NCBI GenBank assembly: GCA_031459855.1
Contig: JAVKHP010000001.1
Coordinates: 1,612,429 to 1,676,428 of the forward strand
Reading direction: 5' to 3'
DNA length: 64,000 nucleotides
DNA from: Armatimonadota bacterium
GTDB taxonomy: Bacteria; Sysuimicrobiota; Sysuimicrobiia; Sysuimicrobiales; Humicultoraceae
Positions 34,097 through 44,535 of the stretch are shown one piece after another. A model generated the notes under the pieces. The model did no database searches, was not told the DNA's origin, and worked only from the letters and a program-made list of their open reading frames with translations. Made by a program: the position numbers and the translations under genes. Numbering within the stretch: the stretch's first letter is position 1; each line of letters begins with the position of its first letter.

Positions 34097-35865
34097 GACG
34101 CCACCAGCTCCCGGGCCGCGCGCAGCGCGGCGGTCACGCGGTTGCGGCCGCGGACCAGGGCGGTCACCGTCAGGAAGTACTGGTCCGAGTCGGGCGCCAG
34201 GCTCGCCCACGTCCTGGCGGGCGCCAGGTCCGGCAGCGGCGGGACGTCCACGGCGGGGTCGTGCCGGAACCGGCCCGCCCGGGTGTAGTTGATCGGCACC
34301 AGGATGCGCGCCAGCCGCCGCAGCGTGGCGTTGGCTCGCCGGACCTCGGGGTCTGCGGGCGCGCGGCCCACCAGGTGCGCCCGGTCCAGGTACCAGCGCT
34401 CCAGCTCGGCGCGCAGCGCCCGGGCCTCGGCCAGCGGCGCGCTCAGGTCGAACGCCCCGCCGGTGGCGTCCTGGTAGGCCTGCAGCGTGCCCTCCAGTTC
34501 CGCGGCCAGCGCCGTGAAGTCCAGCGGGTGCAGCGTGGCGTTGGCGGTGCGGTACGCGGCGACCAGGTAGACCTTGATGTCGCGCAGCAGGTTGTCCCGG
34601 TCGGCGATCTCGATCGTGTCGTCCTCGGTGTGCCACGCGATGTTGCCGCCGCAGCCGCCCACGGCGTAGTACCCCTTCTCCCTGGCCAGGGCCGGCGGCA
34701 TGGTGGACGACAGCATGTAGAACGTCGAGACCCCGATGTTGCTGAACGACTTGTCGCCGGCGCGCAGCGGGCGGCCGCCCGAGGCCTCCTGGCCGGTCAC
34801 GTCCTTGATGACGGCCCTGGCGATGCCTGCGGCCTCGCTCATCCAGAAGACGTCCTCGTAGACCGTCGCCCACCGGCAGCCCGGCGAGTCGCAGTTGATG
34901 TGGGCGATGCAGTGGGCGTCCAGGTCCAGCGCAAAGGTGTCGGCGTACCAGACCGATCCGGCGTAGCGCCCCTGGGAGTGGCCGGGCCACCACGCGATCC
35001 GGACCGACCGCGCCAGGCGGTGGCGGTGCTTCCACAGGACGCGCGCCAGCTCCAGCAGCGTGGCGTCGCCGGTGGCGTTGTCGCCGATGCCCTGGTGCCA
35101 GCCGTCGACGTGGCCGTGGACCAGCACGAACTCCTCGGGCACCTGCGTGCCCGGGATCTCGGCGACGCACAGGGGGCAGGACATCCACCCCTCCGTGAGT
35201 CGTGTGGAGAGGCGCACCCGCACCGGGCCGGCCTGGGCCAGCTGTCGCAGCCACGCCCCCTCGGTCTTGTTGACCATGACCACCGGGATGGTGGGCTTGC
35301 GGTCCCACGCGTCCAGGTCGGGCGAGCCCCAGATGGTGGTGCAGATGCCCTCGTGGATGCGCTCGCCGGGGCTGATGAAGATCGCCCCGGCTGCACCCGC
35401 CTTCATGAACGCGAAGACCTTGCCCGGCGAGGCGTAGCCTTCGGTGAGGGCGATGCGACCGCGGACGTCGACGCCCGTCCCGCGGGCCGCGGCGAAGATC
35501 TCCCGGATGTCGGCGGCGACGCCGGTGGGGACGTAGACGACCTCGCCGCGCTTCCACCGGCCGCCGGTCGAGGCCGACATCGAGGGCGTCTTGGCCACCA
35601 GCGTCCGGCGTTCCGGGGCCAGCACCTCCAGCCGGGCCCCGCGGGGGAGGCTGATGAACAGCGTCGGCGTGTGGACCACATGGGGCACGCCGAACTGCGC
35701 CAGGCGACCGCTGATGTAGTCGAAGGCCGCACGCTCGTCGGGCGTGCCCGACTCGCGGACGAGGGTCGTGAAGCGCTCGACGAGGGCCCAGGGTTCGTCC
35801 AGCGAGACCTCAGTCAGGAGGGCCTGCTCGTCGACGTCGTTGCGCCAGGTGCTGACTGCCTGCAT
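34093..35865 (-). CDS. M28 family aminopeptidase with PA domain
   Basis: A 590-residue zinc peptidase. An N-terminal part carries a PA-type insert (about 90-210), followed by the catalytic domain: His-x-Asp in GHVDGWHQGIGDNATGD (two ligands), INCDSPG, and the last His in WHTEDD. The Glu-Glu pair normally following (GAEEQG) is GHSQGRYAGS here, so the catalytic base differs. No signal peptide is seen. The ATG follows GGGAGGTCGAGG. It lies downstream of a peptide ABC importer, so it probably trims imported peptides. Confidence 0.88.
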   Translation of the reverse strand: MQAVSTWRNDVDEQALLTEVSLDEPWALVERFTTLVRESGTPDERAAFDYISGRLAQFGVPHVVHTPTLFISLPRGARLEVLAPERRTLVAKTPSMSASTGGRWKRGEVVYVPTGVAADIREIFAAARGTGVDVRGRIALTEGYASPGKVFAFMKAGAAGAIFISPGERIHEGICTTIWGSPDLDAWDRKPTIPVVMVNKTEGAWLRQLAQAGPVRVRLSTRLTEGWMSCPLCVAEIPGTQVPEEFVLVHGHVDGWHQGIGDNATGDATLLELARVLWKHRHRLARSVRIAWWPGHSQGRYAGSVWYADTFALDLDAHCIAHINCDSPGCRWATVYEDVFWMSEAAGIARAVIKDVTGQEASGGRPLRAGDKSFSNIGVSTFYMLSSTMPPALAREKGYYAVGGCGGNIAWHTEDDTIEIADRDNLLRDIKVYLVAAYRTANATLHPLDFTALAAELEGTLQAYQDATGGAFDLSAPLAEARALRAELERWYLDRAHLVGRAPADPEVRRANATLRRLARILVPINYTRAGRFRHDPAVDVPPLPDLAPARTWASLAPDSDQYFLTVTALVRGRNRVTAALRAARELVAS

Positions 35866-35884
35866 CCTCGACCTCCCTTCCCTC

Positions 35885-35902
35885 TGTCAAACCTGTCAAA
35901 CC
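35885..35902 (-). repeat. 9-bp tandem repeat upstream of M28 gene
   Basis: Two head-to-tail copies of CTGTCAAAC-type sequence (plus strand, about 35884-35901) read TTTGACAGG/TTTGACAGA on the coding strand. They resemble -35 hexamers but lie only 20-34 bases before the ATG, too close for a normal promoter of that gene. Confidence 0.4.
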
Positions 35903-35922
35903 GCGTCACACCGCGTGCCGTG

Positions 35923-36849
35923 CTAGACCTTCAAGCGGGGATCCAGGGCGTCGCGCAGCCCGTCGCCCAGGAAGTTGTAGGCCAGCACCGTCAGCAGGAT
36001 CAGGACGCCCGGATACACGGCGAGGCTGGGGGCCGACCACAGGTAGATCTGGGCGTTCTGCAACATGTTGCCCCACGACGGCAACGGCGGGCGGATGCCC
36101 AGTCCCAGGTAGGAGATGGCGGATTCGGTGAGGATGGCGAACGCCACGTTGAGCGTGGCCGCCACGATGACCGACGGTACCACCTGGGGGAAGATGTGGC
36201 GCAGCATGATGCGGGCATCACCGGATCCCAGCGCCCGCGCCGCCTCCACGAACTCGCTGGCCCGCCAGCGCAGGTACTCGGCCCGCACGACCCGCGCCAC
36301 CGGCATCCACGTGGTCAGCCCGATGACCGCCGTGGCGGTCGCCGGGCCACCGCCGAACACCGTCAGCGCCGCCAGGATGACGAACAGCGTCGGGAGGGCG
36401 AGCATGGCATCGGTGAACCGCATGAGGACGGTGTCGGCGCCGCCCCCGAAGTAGCCAGCCACGGCGCCGAGGGCCCCGCCGACGACGACGCTGATGGCCA
36501 TGGCCACGAACCCCACGCTGAGCGACACCCGTCCCCCCAGCAGCAGCCGCGCCAGGACGTCCCGCCCGATCTCGTCGGTGCCCAGCGGGTGCGCCAGCGA
36601 CGGGCCCCGCAGGGCGCCCAGCGGGTTGGCGGTGAACGCGTCCCGAGGGAGCGCCCAGGGCCCGACGACGGCCGCCAGGTGAATGGCGACCAGGAACGCG
36701 AGGGCGGCCAGCGCGGGCGGATTGCGTCGTAACCGCCGGAGCGCGATGGTGCGCAGCGTGCGCGCCGGCGGCGGGACCACCGCGACCGTCGTGCGCAGGG
36801 GGGCCACCCGGGGCGAGCTGCGGGCGCTATCCATTGGCAAAGGGCGCAC
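35923..36849 (-). CDS. dppC: peptide ABC transporter permease (DppC-like)
   Basis: A 308-residue membrane subunit. The N-terminal OppC segment is LRRLRRNPPALAALAFL, followed by HPLGTDEIGRDVLARLL, and the EAA loop VEAARALGSGDARIMLRHIFPQ. The C-terminal NFLGDGLRDALDPRLK is diagnostic. The GTG at 36849 has a GAGG nearby; an ATG at 36834 is an alternative. It pairs with DppB to import di- or oligopeptides. No DppD/DppF ATPases are in this cluster. Confidence 0.95.
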   Translation of the reverse strand: MRPLPMDSARSSPRVAPLRTTVAVVPPPARTLRTIALRRLRRNPPALAALAFLVAIHLAAVVGPWALPRDAFTANPLGALRGPSLAHPLGTDEIGRDVLARLLLGGRVSLSVGFVAMAISVVVGGALGAVAGYFGGGADTVLMRFTDAMLALPTLFVILAALTVFGGGPATATAVIGLTTWMPVARVVRAEYLRWRASEFVEAARALGSGDARIMLRHIFPQVVPSVIVAATLNVAFAILTESAISYLGLGIRPPLPSWGNMLQNAQIYLWSAPSLAVYPGVLILLTVLAYNFLGDGLRDALDPRLKV

Positions 36850-36906
36850 GCGACCTCGGCCGTCGGGTCCTGGGCCGCCTGCATGTCGGCGCGGATCCGG
36901 ACGTGG

Positions 36907-37854
36907 TCACTGGTAGGTGATGCGGGGGTCCAGCCATCCGTAGACGAGGTCCACGGCCAGGCTCGACGCGGTGACCACGATGGCCACCACGACCGTCACG
37001 GCCATCACCACGGGGTAGTCGCGCCCGATGGCGGAGGCGACCGCAAGCTGTCCCATCCCCGGCCACCCGAAGATCGTCTCGGTGATCACCGCGCCGCCCA
37101 CCAGCCGGGGGATGAGCAGGCCCAGCACGGTGACCGTGGGGATCAAGGCGTTGCGCAGCGCGTGGCGGGTGAGCACGTGGGGCTCGGGCAGCCCCTTGGC
37201 CCGTGCGGTCCGCACGTAGTCCTGTCCGAGCTCTTCCGCCAGCGCCGACCGCGTGAAGCGCGTGATGTTGGGCAGGATCACCGTGGCCAGGACCACGGTG
37301 GGCAGGATCAGATGGCTGAGGCGGTCGGCCAGCGAAAACCCGACCCCGACCGTGGCGACGCCCGACGCCGGAAGCCAGCGCAACCACACCGAGAACACCA
37401 GGATCAGGAGGATGGCGAGCCAGAATGCCGGGATCGAGACGCCGACGACGCTGAAGAACGTCACCACGTGGTCGGTCAGCGAGTAGCGGCGGGTGGCCGA
37501 GATCACCCCGGCCGGAATCCCGATCGCCAGGGAGACGACCAGCGCCGCGCCGCCCAGCACCAGAGTGAGCGGAAGCCGCTCCCCGATGATCTCGGCGACC
37601 CGCCGGCGGTCGTTGAAGGAGCGGCCGAGGTCGGCCCGCAGCGCCGCGCCCACCCACTTGACGTAGCGCACCAGCAACGGCTGGTCGAGCCCGAGCTGGC
37701 GCCGCAGCGCCTCTTGCTGCTCGGGCGTCATCTCCATGGTCATCATGATGGCCGGGCCGCCCGGCGCCAGATGCACCATGGCGAAGGTAAGGGTCGAGAC
37801 CACCACGAGGACCACCAGGGCCTGGACCACCCGCTGGAGGAGGTAGCGGCTCAT
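36907..37854 (-). CDS. dppB: peptide ABC transporter permease (DppB-like)
   Basis: A 315-residue membrane subunit. The N-terminal MSRYLLQRVVQALVVLVVV and FAMVHLAPGGPA are family-typical, and the EAA loop is DYVRTARAKGLPEPHVLTRHALRNALIPTVT. It ends in YGWLDPRITY. The ATG at 37854 is chosen by homology; the ribosome site is weak and a strong hairpin lies between it and the binding-protein gene. It forms the peptide channel with DppC. Confidence 0.95.
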   Translation of the reverse strand: MSRYLLQRVVQALVVLVVVSTLTFAMVHLAPGGPAIMMTMEMTPEQQEALRRQLGLDQPLLVRYVKWVGAALRADLGRSFNDRRRVAEIIGERLPLTLVLGGAALVVSLAIGIPAGVISATRRYSLTDHVVTFFSVVGVSIPAFWLAILLILVFSVWLRWLPASGVATVGVGFSLADRLSHLILPTVVLATVILPNITRFTRSALAEELGQDYVRTARAKGLPEPHVLTRHALRNALIPTVTVLGLLIPRLVGGAVITETIFGWPGMGQLAVASAIGRDYPVVMAVTVVVAIVVTASSLAVDLVYGWLDPRITYQ

Positions 37855-37883
37855 GGCGGGGTACGTGGCGCCGGACGATCGCT

Positions 37884-37913
37884 GGCAGGTGGTCGCCGCC
37901 GCGACCACCTGCC
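37884..37913 (-). other. 13-bp GC hairpin between peptide-binding protein and dppB
   Basis: Perfect 13-base inverted repeat (arms 37884-37896 and 37901-37913, loop CGCC) starting 7 bases after the binding-protein stop codon. No T run. Same position and design as the hairpins after the other three binding-protein genes. Confidence 0.75.
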
Positions 37914-37920
37914 CGTCACG

Positions 37921-39510
37921 CTACTCCAGCTTCCACTCGTAGGCCCACTCCAGCGCCGACCGGAGGTCGATGGCCGGCACGCCCTTGAGGCGCTTGGACC
38001 AGGCGCGGATCTCGTTGGGCCACCACAGGTAGAGGTAGGGCAGATCCTCGGCCACCACTTCCTGGAACTTCTTGTAGATGCGCTCGCGTTCGGCGACGGT
38101 GGTGGCCTTCCTGCCGGCCTCCAGCAGCGCGTCGACCTCCTTGTTGCTGTACATCGGCAGGTTGAACCCGCGGTCGGCAGTGCTGGAGTGCATGTAGGGG
38201 AAGAAGTCGGGGTCGTACGGCGTGATCCACCAGCCCATGAGGGCGTCGTACTGCCGCGCCAGCATCTGGCGGATGAAGACGTTGAACTCCCGCCCGTCGA
38301 GCTTGGCCTCGATCCCCACCGCGCGCAGGTACTGCTGCACCAGGGCGGAGAGGGGCTCGAAGTACTGGACCGTGGGGTACATGAGCGTGAAGCTGAACCG
38401 CTCACCACCCTTGGTCAGCACGCCGTCGGGCCCCGGCTGCCAGCCGGCCTCCGCCAGCAGTGCCCGGGCGCGGGCGCGGTCGAACTCGTAGGTCCTGACG
38501 TTGGGGTTGAAGTAGTTCTTCAGCACCGGCGAAATCGGCCCGCTGGCCGGGGTGGCGAACCCTTCCAGGAAGCCTTTGATCATCGCGGGGCGATCCCAGG
38601 CATACATGATCGCCTGGCGGACACGGCGGTCCTGGAACAGCCGGTGACGGTGGCTGGGCGCCATGTAGTAGAAGTTGTTCTGCGGCAGGGTGGTGACCTC
38701 GATGTCGGGGCGGCCCCGGACGGCCCGGACCAGCGCGGGGTTGTCGATGAACACGATGGTCAGGTCGCCGGCCAGCAACTGCGCGATCTGCGCGTTCACG
38801 TCGGGCAAGACCTTGAAGGTGATGGTCTCGATGCTCGGCGTGCCCGCGAAGTAGTTCGGGTTGCGCTCCAGCGTCACGTACGAGCCGGCCACGTACTCCT
38901 TCATCTTGTAGGCGCCGGTGCCGATGGGGTTGCGCTTGTTGAACGCGTCGTGCGTCCACGGGTCGGTGACTCCCGCGAAGGCGTGCCGGGGAATGATCCC
39001 GACGTTGGTGCCGACCAGCGCCACCAGGCTGGCCAGGGGCGACGAGAGCACGAACTGCACCCGCAGCGGATCCAGGACGCGGACCTCGCGCAGCACGGGG
39101 CGGAAGTTGGGACCGAACTGGGCGCCCAGCTGCGGGTTGATGATCGTGTCGAACGTGAACTTGACGTCGTCGGCGGTGAAGTCGCGGCCGTCGTGCCACT
39201 TGACCCCCCGGCGCAGGTGGAAGGTCCAGGTCAGCCCGTCGGGCGAGACCTCCCAGCGCTCGGCCAGGTCTCCCACCCACTGCCCGTTCTTGCCCCACTT
39301 GGTCAGGCGGCTGAACAGCACGCGGTTGACGATGATGGACTCGACGAAGGCCCGCGGGTGCAGTGGGTTGAAGGTCGGGTCCGCCACGATGGGAAACGTC
39401 ACGCCCCTGCCGGGCGCGGGCGCGCCGCCGGCCGGCGCGTACAGGCCGGCGAGCAGTGCCACGCCCACCAACAGTGGCACCACGCGCAGCGTCATTCCTC
39501 GCCTCTGCAT
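37921..39510 (-). CDS. peptide ABC transporter substrate-binding protein
   Basis: A 529-residue family 5 solute-binding protein (DppA/OppA type). The signal peptide spans about residues 1-30. Family motifs include WEVSPDGLTWTFHLRRGVKWHDG and VKFTFDTI near residues 85-120, NPIGTGAYKMKEY, and the C-terminal WPNEIRAWSK. The ATG at 39510 is preferred over 39516 because AGGGGGG is then at good spacing. It heads the operon and delivers peptides to DppBC. The ATPases must come from elsewhere. Confidence 0.93.
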   Translation of the reverse strand: MQRRGMTLRVVPLLVGVALLAGLYAPAGGAPAPGRGVTFPIVADPTFNPLHPRAFVESIIVNRVLFSRLTKWGKNGQWVGDLAERWEVSPDGLTWTFHLRRGVKWHDGRDFTADDVKFTFDTIINPQLGAQFGPNFRPVLREVRVLDPLRVQFVLSSPLASLVALVGTNVGIIPRHAFAGVTDPWTHDAFNKRNPIGTGAYKMKEYVAGSYVTLERNPNYFAGTPSIETITFKVLPDVNAQIAQLLAGDLTIVFIDNPALVRAVRGRPDIEVTTLPQNNFYYMAPSHRHRLFQDRRVRQAIMYAWDRPAMIKGFLEGFATPASGPISPVLKNYFNPNVRTYEFDRARARALLAEAGWQPGPDGVLTKGGERFSFTLMYPTVQYFEPLSALVQQYLRAVGIEAKLDGREFNVFIRQMLARQYDALMGWWITPYDPDFFPYMHSSTADRGFNLPMYSNKEVDALLEAGRKATTVAERERIYKKFQEVVAEDLPYLYLWWPNEIRAWSKRLKGVPAIDLRSALEWAYEWKLE

Positions 39511-39540
39511 CGTCATCCCCCCTTGCCGGGATCAGATCAC

Positions 39541-39562
39541 CGACGCTGAACTCTCAGCGTCG
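39541..39562. promoter_or_regulatory. 22-bp inverted repeat between divergent operons
   Basis: CGACGCTGA/TCAGCGTCG with a 4-base spacer is a perfect palindrome 31 bases upstream of the peptide-binding protein start and 150 bases upstream of the G3E GTPase gene. It may be an operator or a 5' leader hairpin. Confidence 0.55.
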
Positions 39563-39711
39563 CCTACGACGCACGCCCGCGTCAACACGTCAGAACGTAG
39601 CATGCCGGGTGCAGGCGGTCAACGCGACCCGTTACACGCCGGCCAGGAGCCCGGGGCCGACGGCGAGAACTCTCGCGGGCGGACGGCGCGGGTGCAGGTC
39701 CGGAGGCTGTC

Positions 39712-40685
<974 letters not shown>

Positions 40686-40689
<4 letters not shown>

Positions 40690-41873
40690 TCAGCGTCGTG
40701 GCACACAAGGAACGCGTGCGGGCGCGCGCCGCAGGCCCAAAGGGGCAGGCGCTGGTGGCGTTGAGCCGTCGTATCCACGCCCATCCGGAGGTGGCCTTTG
40801 CCGAACACCGGGCCAGCGCGTGGTGCCGCGAGCTGCTGGAGCGCCATGGGTTCGAGACGGCCGTGGTGCCCGGGCTCCAGACGGCCTTCGTGGCCACCCG
40901 GCGCGGGGTCGGGCCCGGTCCCATCATTGGCTTCCTGGCCGAGTACGACGCGTTGCCCGAAATCGGCCACGGCTGCGGGCACAACCTCATCGCGGGGGCA
41001 GCGGTGGGCGCGGGCGTGTTGCTGGCCGACGAGATGCCGGCGCTCCCCGGCACCGTGCGGGTGTTCGGCTGTCCCGCCGAGGAGCGGGGCGCCGGCAAGG
41101 TGCAGATGCTCGCCGCCGGCGTGTTCGCCGACCTGGACGTCGCCCTGACGTTCCACCCCTGGCAGGCCACCGCGCTCCTGCGGGCCTGCAGCGGCCTTTG
41201 CCTCTTCGACCTGGTCTTTCGGGGACGGGCAGCCCATGCGGCCGACGAGCCGTGGCGCGGGGCCAGTGCGCTGGACGGTGTGTTGCTCACGTATGCCAAC
41301 CTCAACGCGCTCCGCCAGTTCATCGGCGACGGCGCGCGGATCCACGGCATCGTCACCGACGGCGGCCAGGCACCCAACGTGATCCCCGAACGCGCAGCCT
41401 GCACCATCGGCGTGCGCGCCGCAGATCCCGCGACGCTGGAGCAGCTCGCGCGGCGGGTGGTGCGGTGCGCGCAGGCCGCCGCCATGGCCGCCGACGTCGA
41501 GCTGGAGGTGCGGGAGGTGCAGCGGCTCGCACCGGTGCGGCACAACGAGACGGTGGGGAACGTGCTGGCCGCCAACCTGCGCGCTCTGGGAGAGACGGTG
41601 GGGGAGTGGCGCGCGATGGCCTCCACCGACTTCGGCGACGTCAGCCAGGCGGTCCCGGCCGTGCTGTTCTCGGTGGGGACGTGGCCGGCCGACGTGGCGT
41701 TCCACACGCGGGCGGCAGCGGCATGCGCCGCAACCGATCGGGCCATGGCGGCCATGCTGGTGGCCGCGCAGGCCATGGCGTGGACGGCCCTGGACCTGCT
41801 GGCCGACAGCGCGGTGGTGGCGGCGGCCCACACCGAGCATCGGGGGCCGGTGCCGGCCCCAACCGGGGAGTGA
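40686..41873 (+). CDS. M20 family metallohydrolase (amidohydrolase)
   Basis: A 395-residue di-zinc hydrolase of the IAA-amino-acid/p-aminobenzoyl-glutamate hydrolase type. Motifs are RRIHAHPEVAFAEHRAS, GFLAEYDALPEIGHGCGHNL carrying Asp and His ligands, CPAEERGAGK with catalytic Glu, and the dimer-domain GRAAHAADEPWRG. It cleaves amide bonds of N-acyl amino acids or related compounds. The GTG overlaps the GTPase stop (GTGA). The C-terminal 25 residues are disordered. Substrate unknown. Confidence 0.93.
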
Positions 41874-41883
41874 GGAGGACGCT

Positions 41884-43596
41884 GTGGGCATCGAGGACGG
41901 CCGGCTCGTGGCCGACACCATCCTGTTCAACGGGAAGATCCTGACGGTCGACGCCCGGTTCTCCATCGCCGAGGCCCTGGCCGTGGTCGACGACAAGATC
42001 GTCGCCGTCGGTACCGACGGCGATATCAAGCGTCTGGCCGGCGCGTCCACCCGACGAATCGACCTCAAGGGAGCCTGCGTCATCCCCGGGATGATCGACA
42101 ACCACACCCACATGCTGCTGGCAGGGCTCGACCAGCCGGAGGTGGGCGTCAAGGTCAACCTGGCCTGGGCCCAGAACATCGCCGAGATCCAGGAGGCCAT
42201 CGCGCAGCGCGCACGACAGGCGCGGCCGGGCGAGTGGATCGTGACGTCGTGCATGTACCGCGGCGCGCTGCGTGACGGCCGGTTCCCCGACCGCCACGAC
42301 CTGGACCGTGTCGCTCCCAACAACCCCGTGTACATCTTCCAGTCGGGGAAGAACGTGATCCTCAACACCCTGGCGCTGCGCCTGGCGGGGATCGATCGGC
42401 ACACCCCCGACCCCGGCGGCGACCCCAACGAGCCCGAAGGGCACATCGTGCGCGACGACAGCGGCGAACCCACGGGCCACCTCATCGCCGGCGCCGGGGA
42501 CCTGGCGCGCCGGCGGCTCTGGGAGCGCATGGGCCTGCCGTTGAAGAAATGGGACTTCCCGCACTACGACACGGCGACGTACGTGCGGGCCATCCAGGCC
42601 CAGGCCCGGCTGCTGAACCAGTGCGGGGTGACGGGCACGCGGGACATGGGGCTCATCCCCGAAGAGATCGACGCGTACATCGAAGCGGACCGACGGGGCG
42701 TGCTGACCGTGCGCACCGATCTGCTCCTGGGCCTGCCGGCGCGCTACATGCGCATCGACGACATCCGCGACTCCCTGCGCCGCTACTTCGGACCCAAGCA
42801 GGGGCTGGGCGGACCGTTCCTGCGGCTGGGCGGGCTGAAGCTGGTGGTACAGAACGACGGGTGGTGGGCCTACTCGCCGGAGAAGCTGCGCACGATGCTG
42901 CTGGAGGCCAACCGGCTGGGGTTCACCATGGCGATCCACGTCGGCACCGGGTACTCCGAGGACTCCACGCAGCTAGTGCTCGACGTCCTGGAGCAGGCGG
43001 ACCGTGAGCGACCGCTGCGCGGGCGGCGGTGCACCTACGAGCACGGCTTCGGGCTGATCCGCCCCGAGTACTACCGCCGGGTCAAGGCGCTCGACCTCAT
43101 CATCGCGGCCAACCCGACGCTGGCCTACTTCGCGGCGGCGCGCTCGTTCCACATGCACGAGGCGATGTCGCGGGTCCGGATCGCCAAGCACCCGCCGTCG
43201 GATCCGTGGGAGCGCACCGTGAAGGACTGGGGACTGCCGGTGCGGAGCTGGCTGCGCGAAGGCCTCGTCGTCACGGGCGGCACCGATTGCCCGGCGGTGG
43301 CGTACGACCCGCAGCGCCCCCTGCTGGGCCTGTACATGGTGACGACCCAGCAGACCCTGGCGGGCAGGCTGCTGCCGGGGGAGGAGATCAGCCGGGAGGA
43401 TGCGCTGCGCCTGTGGACCATCAACGGCGCGTACGCCACGTTCGAGGAGCAGCGCAAGGGGTCGCTGGAAGTGGGGAAGTGGGCCGACCTGGCGGTGCTC
43501 AGCGACGACTACCTGACGGTCCCCGACGATCGGCTGCCGACGATCACGGTCTCCCTCACCATGGTGGGCGGCCGGATCGTGCACGAACGCGCCTGA
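41884..43596 (+). CDS. YtcJ-like amidohydrolase
   Basis: A 570-residue amidohydrolase superfamily protein. The N-terminal beta domain reads DTILFNGKILTVDARFSIAEAL, then GMIDNHTHMLLAG with the metal HxH, central LKLVVQNDG, GTDCPAV near the active site, and the C-terminal SLEVGKWADLAVLSDD. YtcJ-type enzymes act on amides of unknown identity. The GTG at 41884 follows GAGGAGGAC, 10 bases after the M20 gene, completing a three-gene operon. Convergent with the racemase gene. Confidence 0.92.
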   Translation: MGIEDGRLVADTILFNGKILTVDARFSIAEALAVVDDKIVAVGTDGDIKRLAGASTRRIDLKGACVIPGMIDNHTHMLLAGLDQPEVGVKVNLAWAQNIAEIQEAIAQRARQARPGEWIVTSCMYRGALRDGRFPDRHDLDRVAPNNPVYIFQSGKNVILNTLALRLAGIDRHTPDPGGDPNEPEGHIVRDDSGEPTGHLIAGAGDLARRRLWERMGLPLKKWDFPHYDTATYVRAIQAQARLLNQCGVTGTRDMGLIPEEIDAYIEADRRGVLTVRTDLLLGLPARYMRIDDIRDSLRRYFGPKQGLGGPFLRLGGLKLVVQNDGWWAYSPEKLRTMLLEANRLGFTMAIHVGTGYSEDSTQLVLDVLEQADRERPLRGRRCTYEHGFGLIRPEYYRRVKALDLIIAANPTLAYFAAARSFHMHEAMSRVRIAKHPPSDPWERTVKDWGLPVRSWLREGLVVTGGTDCPAVAYDPQRPLLGLYMVTTQQTLAGRLLPGEEISREDALRLWTINGAYATFEEQRKGSLEVGKWADLAVLSDDYLTVPDDRLPTITVSLTMVGGRIVHERA

Positions 43597-43675
43597 CCGC
43601 TCCGCGCCGGGTTCGCCGGGTCGCAGGCGCCGCGTGCCGTGCGACGCCGGGCGGCTGCGCGACGGCCGGGCGTGG

Positions 43676-44416
43676 CTAGCGGACCGGGGCTGTCGCCCGC
43701 AGCTTGGGCGGCAGCGGGTAGGCTTTCTTGCTGTGCCGCAGTCCCGCCCCGATCAGCGCCTCCAGCACCTTCACCGCCGCCAGAACCGGGTTGACGACGG
43801 GCACGCCCACCGCTTCGGCGATGCGGCCGTGGGCCTCGAGGAAGCCCATGCTCATGCAGCCCAGGACCAGCGTGTCGGCACCGTCGTCGTGCACGGCACG
43901 CTGTCCCAGGGCGATCATGCGCTCGATGCTGGCGTCGCGGTCGCGGGCGAGGTCCAGCACCGGAATGTCCACCGCCCGCACCGCGGCCAGTTTGCGCTCC
44001 AGGCCCACGCGCACGGCCAGGTGGCGCAACGGCGCCACCACCGAGTCCAACACCGTGACGATCGCGAAGCGGTGGCCCAGGGTGGCCGCCAGCAGCATCG
44101 ATGCCTCGGCCGGCCCGACCACCGGGATCGCCACCAGTTCCCGGGCCGCGTCCACCCCCGGGTCGCCGAAGCAGCCCACGATGACGCCGTCGTAGCCCGC
44201 CCGTGCCGCTTCCTGCACGCGGCGCAGCGTCCCGGGCACCGCCAGGTACTCCTCGTAGGCCGACTCGATCGACAGCGGGCCGTCGGGCACGTCCACGACG
44301 TCCACGTGGGTGTCCGCGGCGGCCAGGCGCCGCAGGATGCCGCGGCGCCGCTCGATCTCGGCCCGCCCGGCGTCGGAGTGGGAGAGGTTGCCGGGGAGAA
44401 TGTACAGGAGCTTCAT
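43676..44416 (-). CDS. aspartate/glutamate/hydantoin racemase family protein
   Basis: A 246-residue racemase of the HyuE/AroM-like group. The two catalytic Cys are in VIVGCFGDPG (about residue 81) and LVLGCMSMG (about 187), and the fold repeats accordingly. It would interconvert enantiomers of amino acids or hydantoins. The ATG at 44416 follows GAGGAGGC. It has its own promoter with TTGACG and TACAAT downstream of the TRAP transporter genes. Substrate unknown, but the TRAP-TAXI transporter beside it may import it. Confidence 0.88.
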   Translation of the reverse strand: MKLLYILPGNLSHSDAGRAEIERRRGILRRLAAADTHVDVVDVPDGPLSIESAYEEYLAVPGTLRRVQEAARAGYDGVIVGCFGDPGVDAARELVAIPVVGPAEASMLLAATLGHRFAIVTVLDSVVAPLRHLAVRVGLERKLAAVRAVDIPVLDLARDRDASIERMIALGQRAVHDDGADTLVLGCMSMGFLEAHGRIAEAVGVPVVNPVLAAVKVLEALIGAGLRHSKKAYPLPPKLRATAPVR

Positions 44417-44505
44417 GGCGCCGCCTCCTCGCGGAGTCCGTGCGACACGCTCACCGATGTGCAACTGCCTGTGCTGCGGCGTGGCGCTGAGCGAGCGTCA
44501 GTCGC

Positions 44506-44535
44506 ATTGTAGGGATGGTCGGCAGATACCGTCAA
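44506..44535 (-). promoter_or_regulatory. promoter of racemase gene
   Basis: On the minus strand TTGACG (44535-44530), an 18-base spacer and TACAAT (44511-44506) match the tRNA promoter design. The -35 lies within the downstream copy of a 22-base tandem repeat. Confidence 0.75.

Noticed and set aside
35885-35902. TTGACA-like hexamers as a promoter of the M28 gene
   Set aside because: They lie 20-34 bases from the start codon, leaving no room for a -10 and ribosome site.
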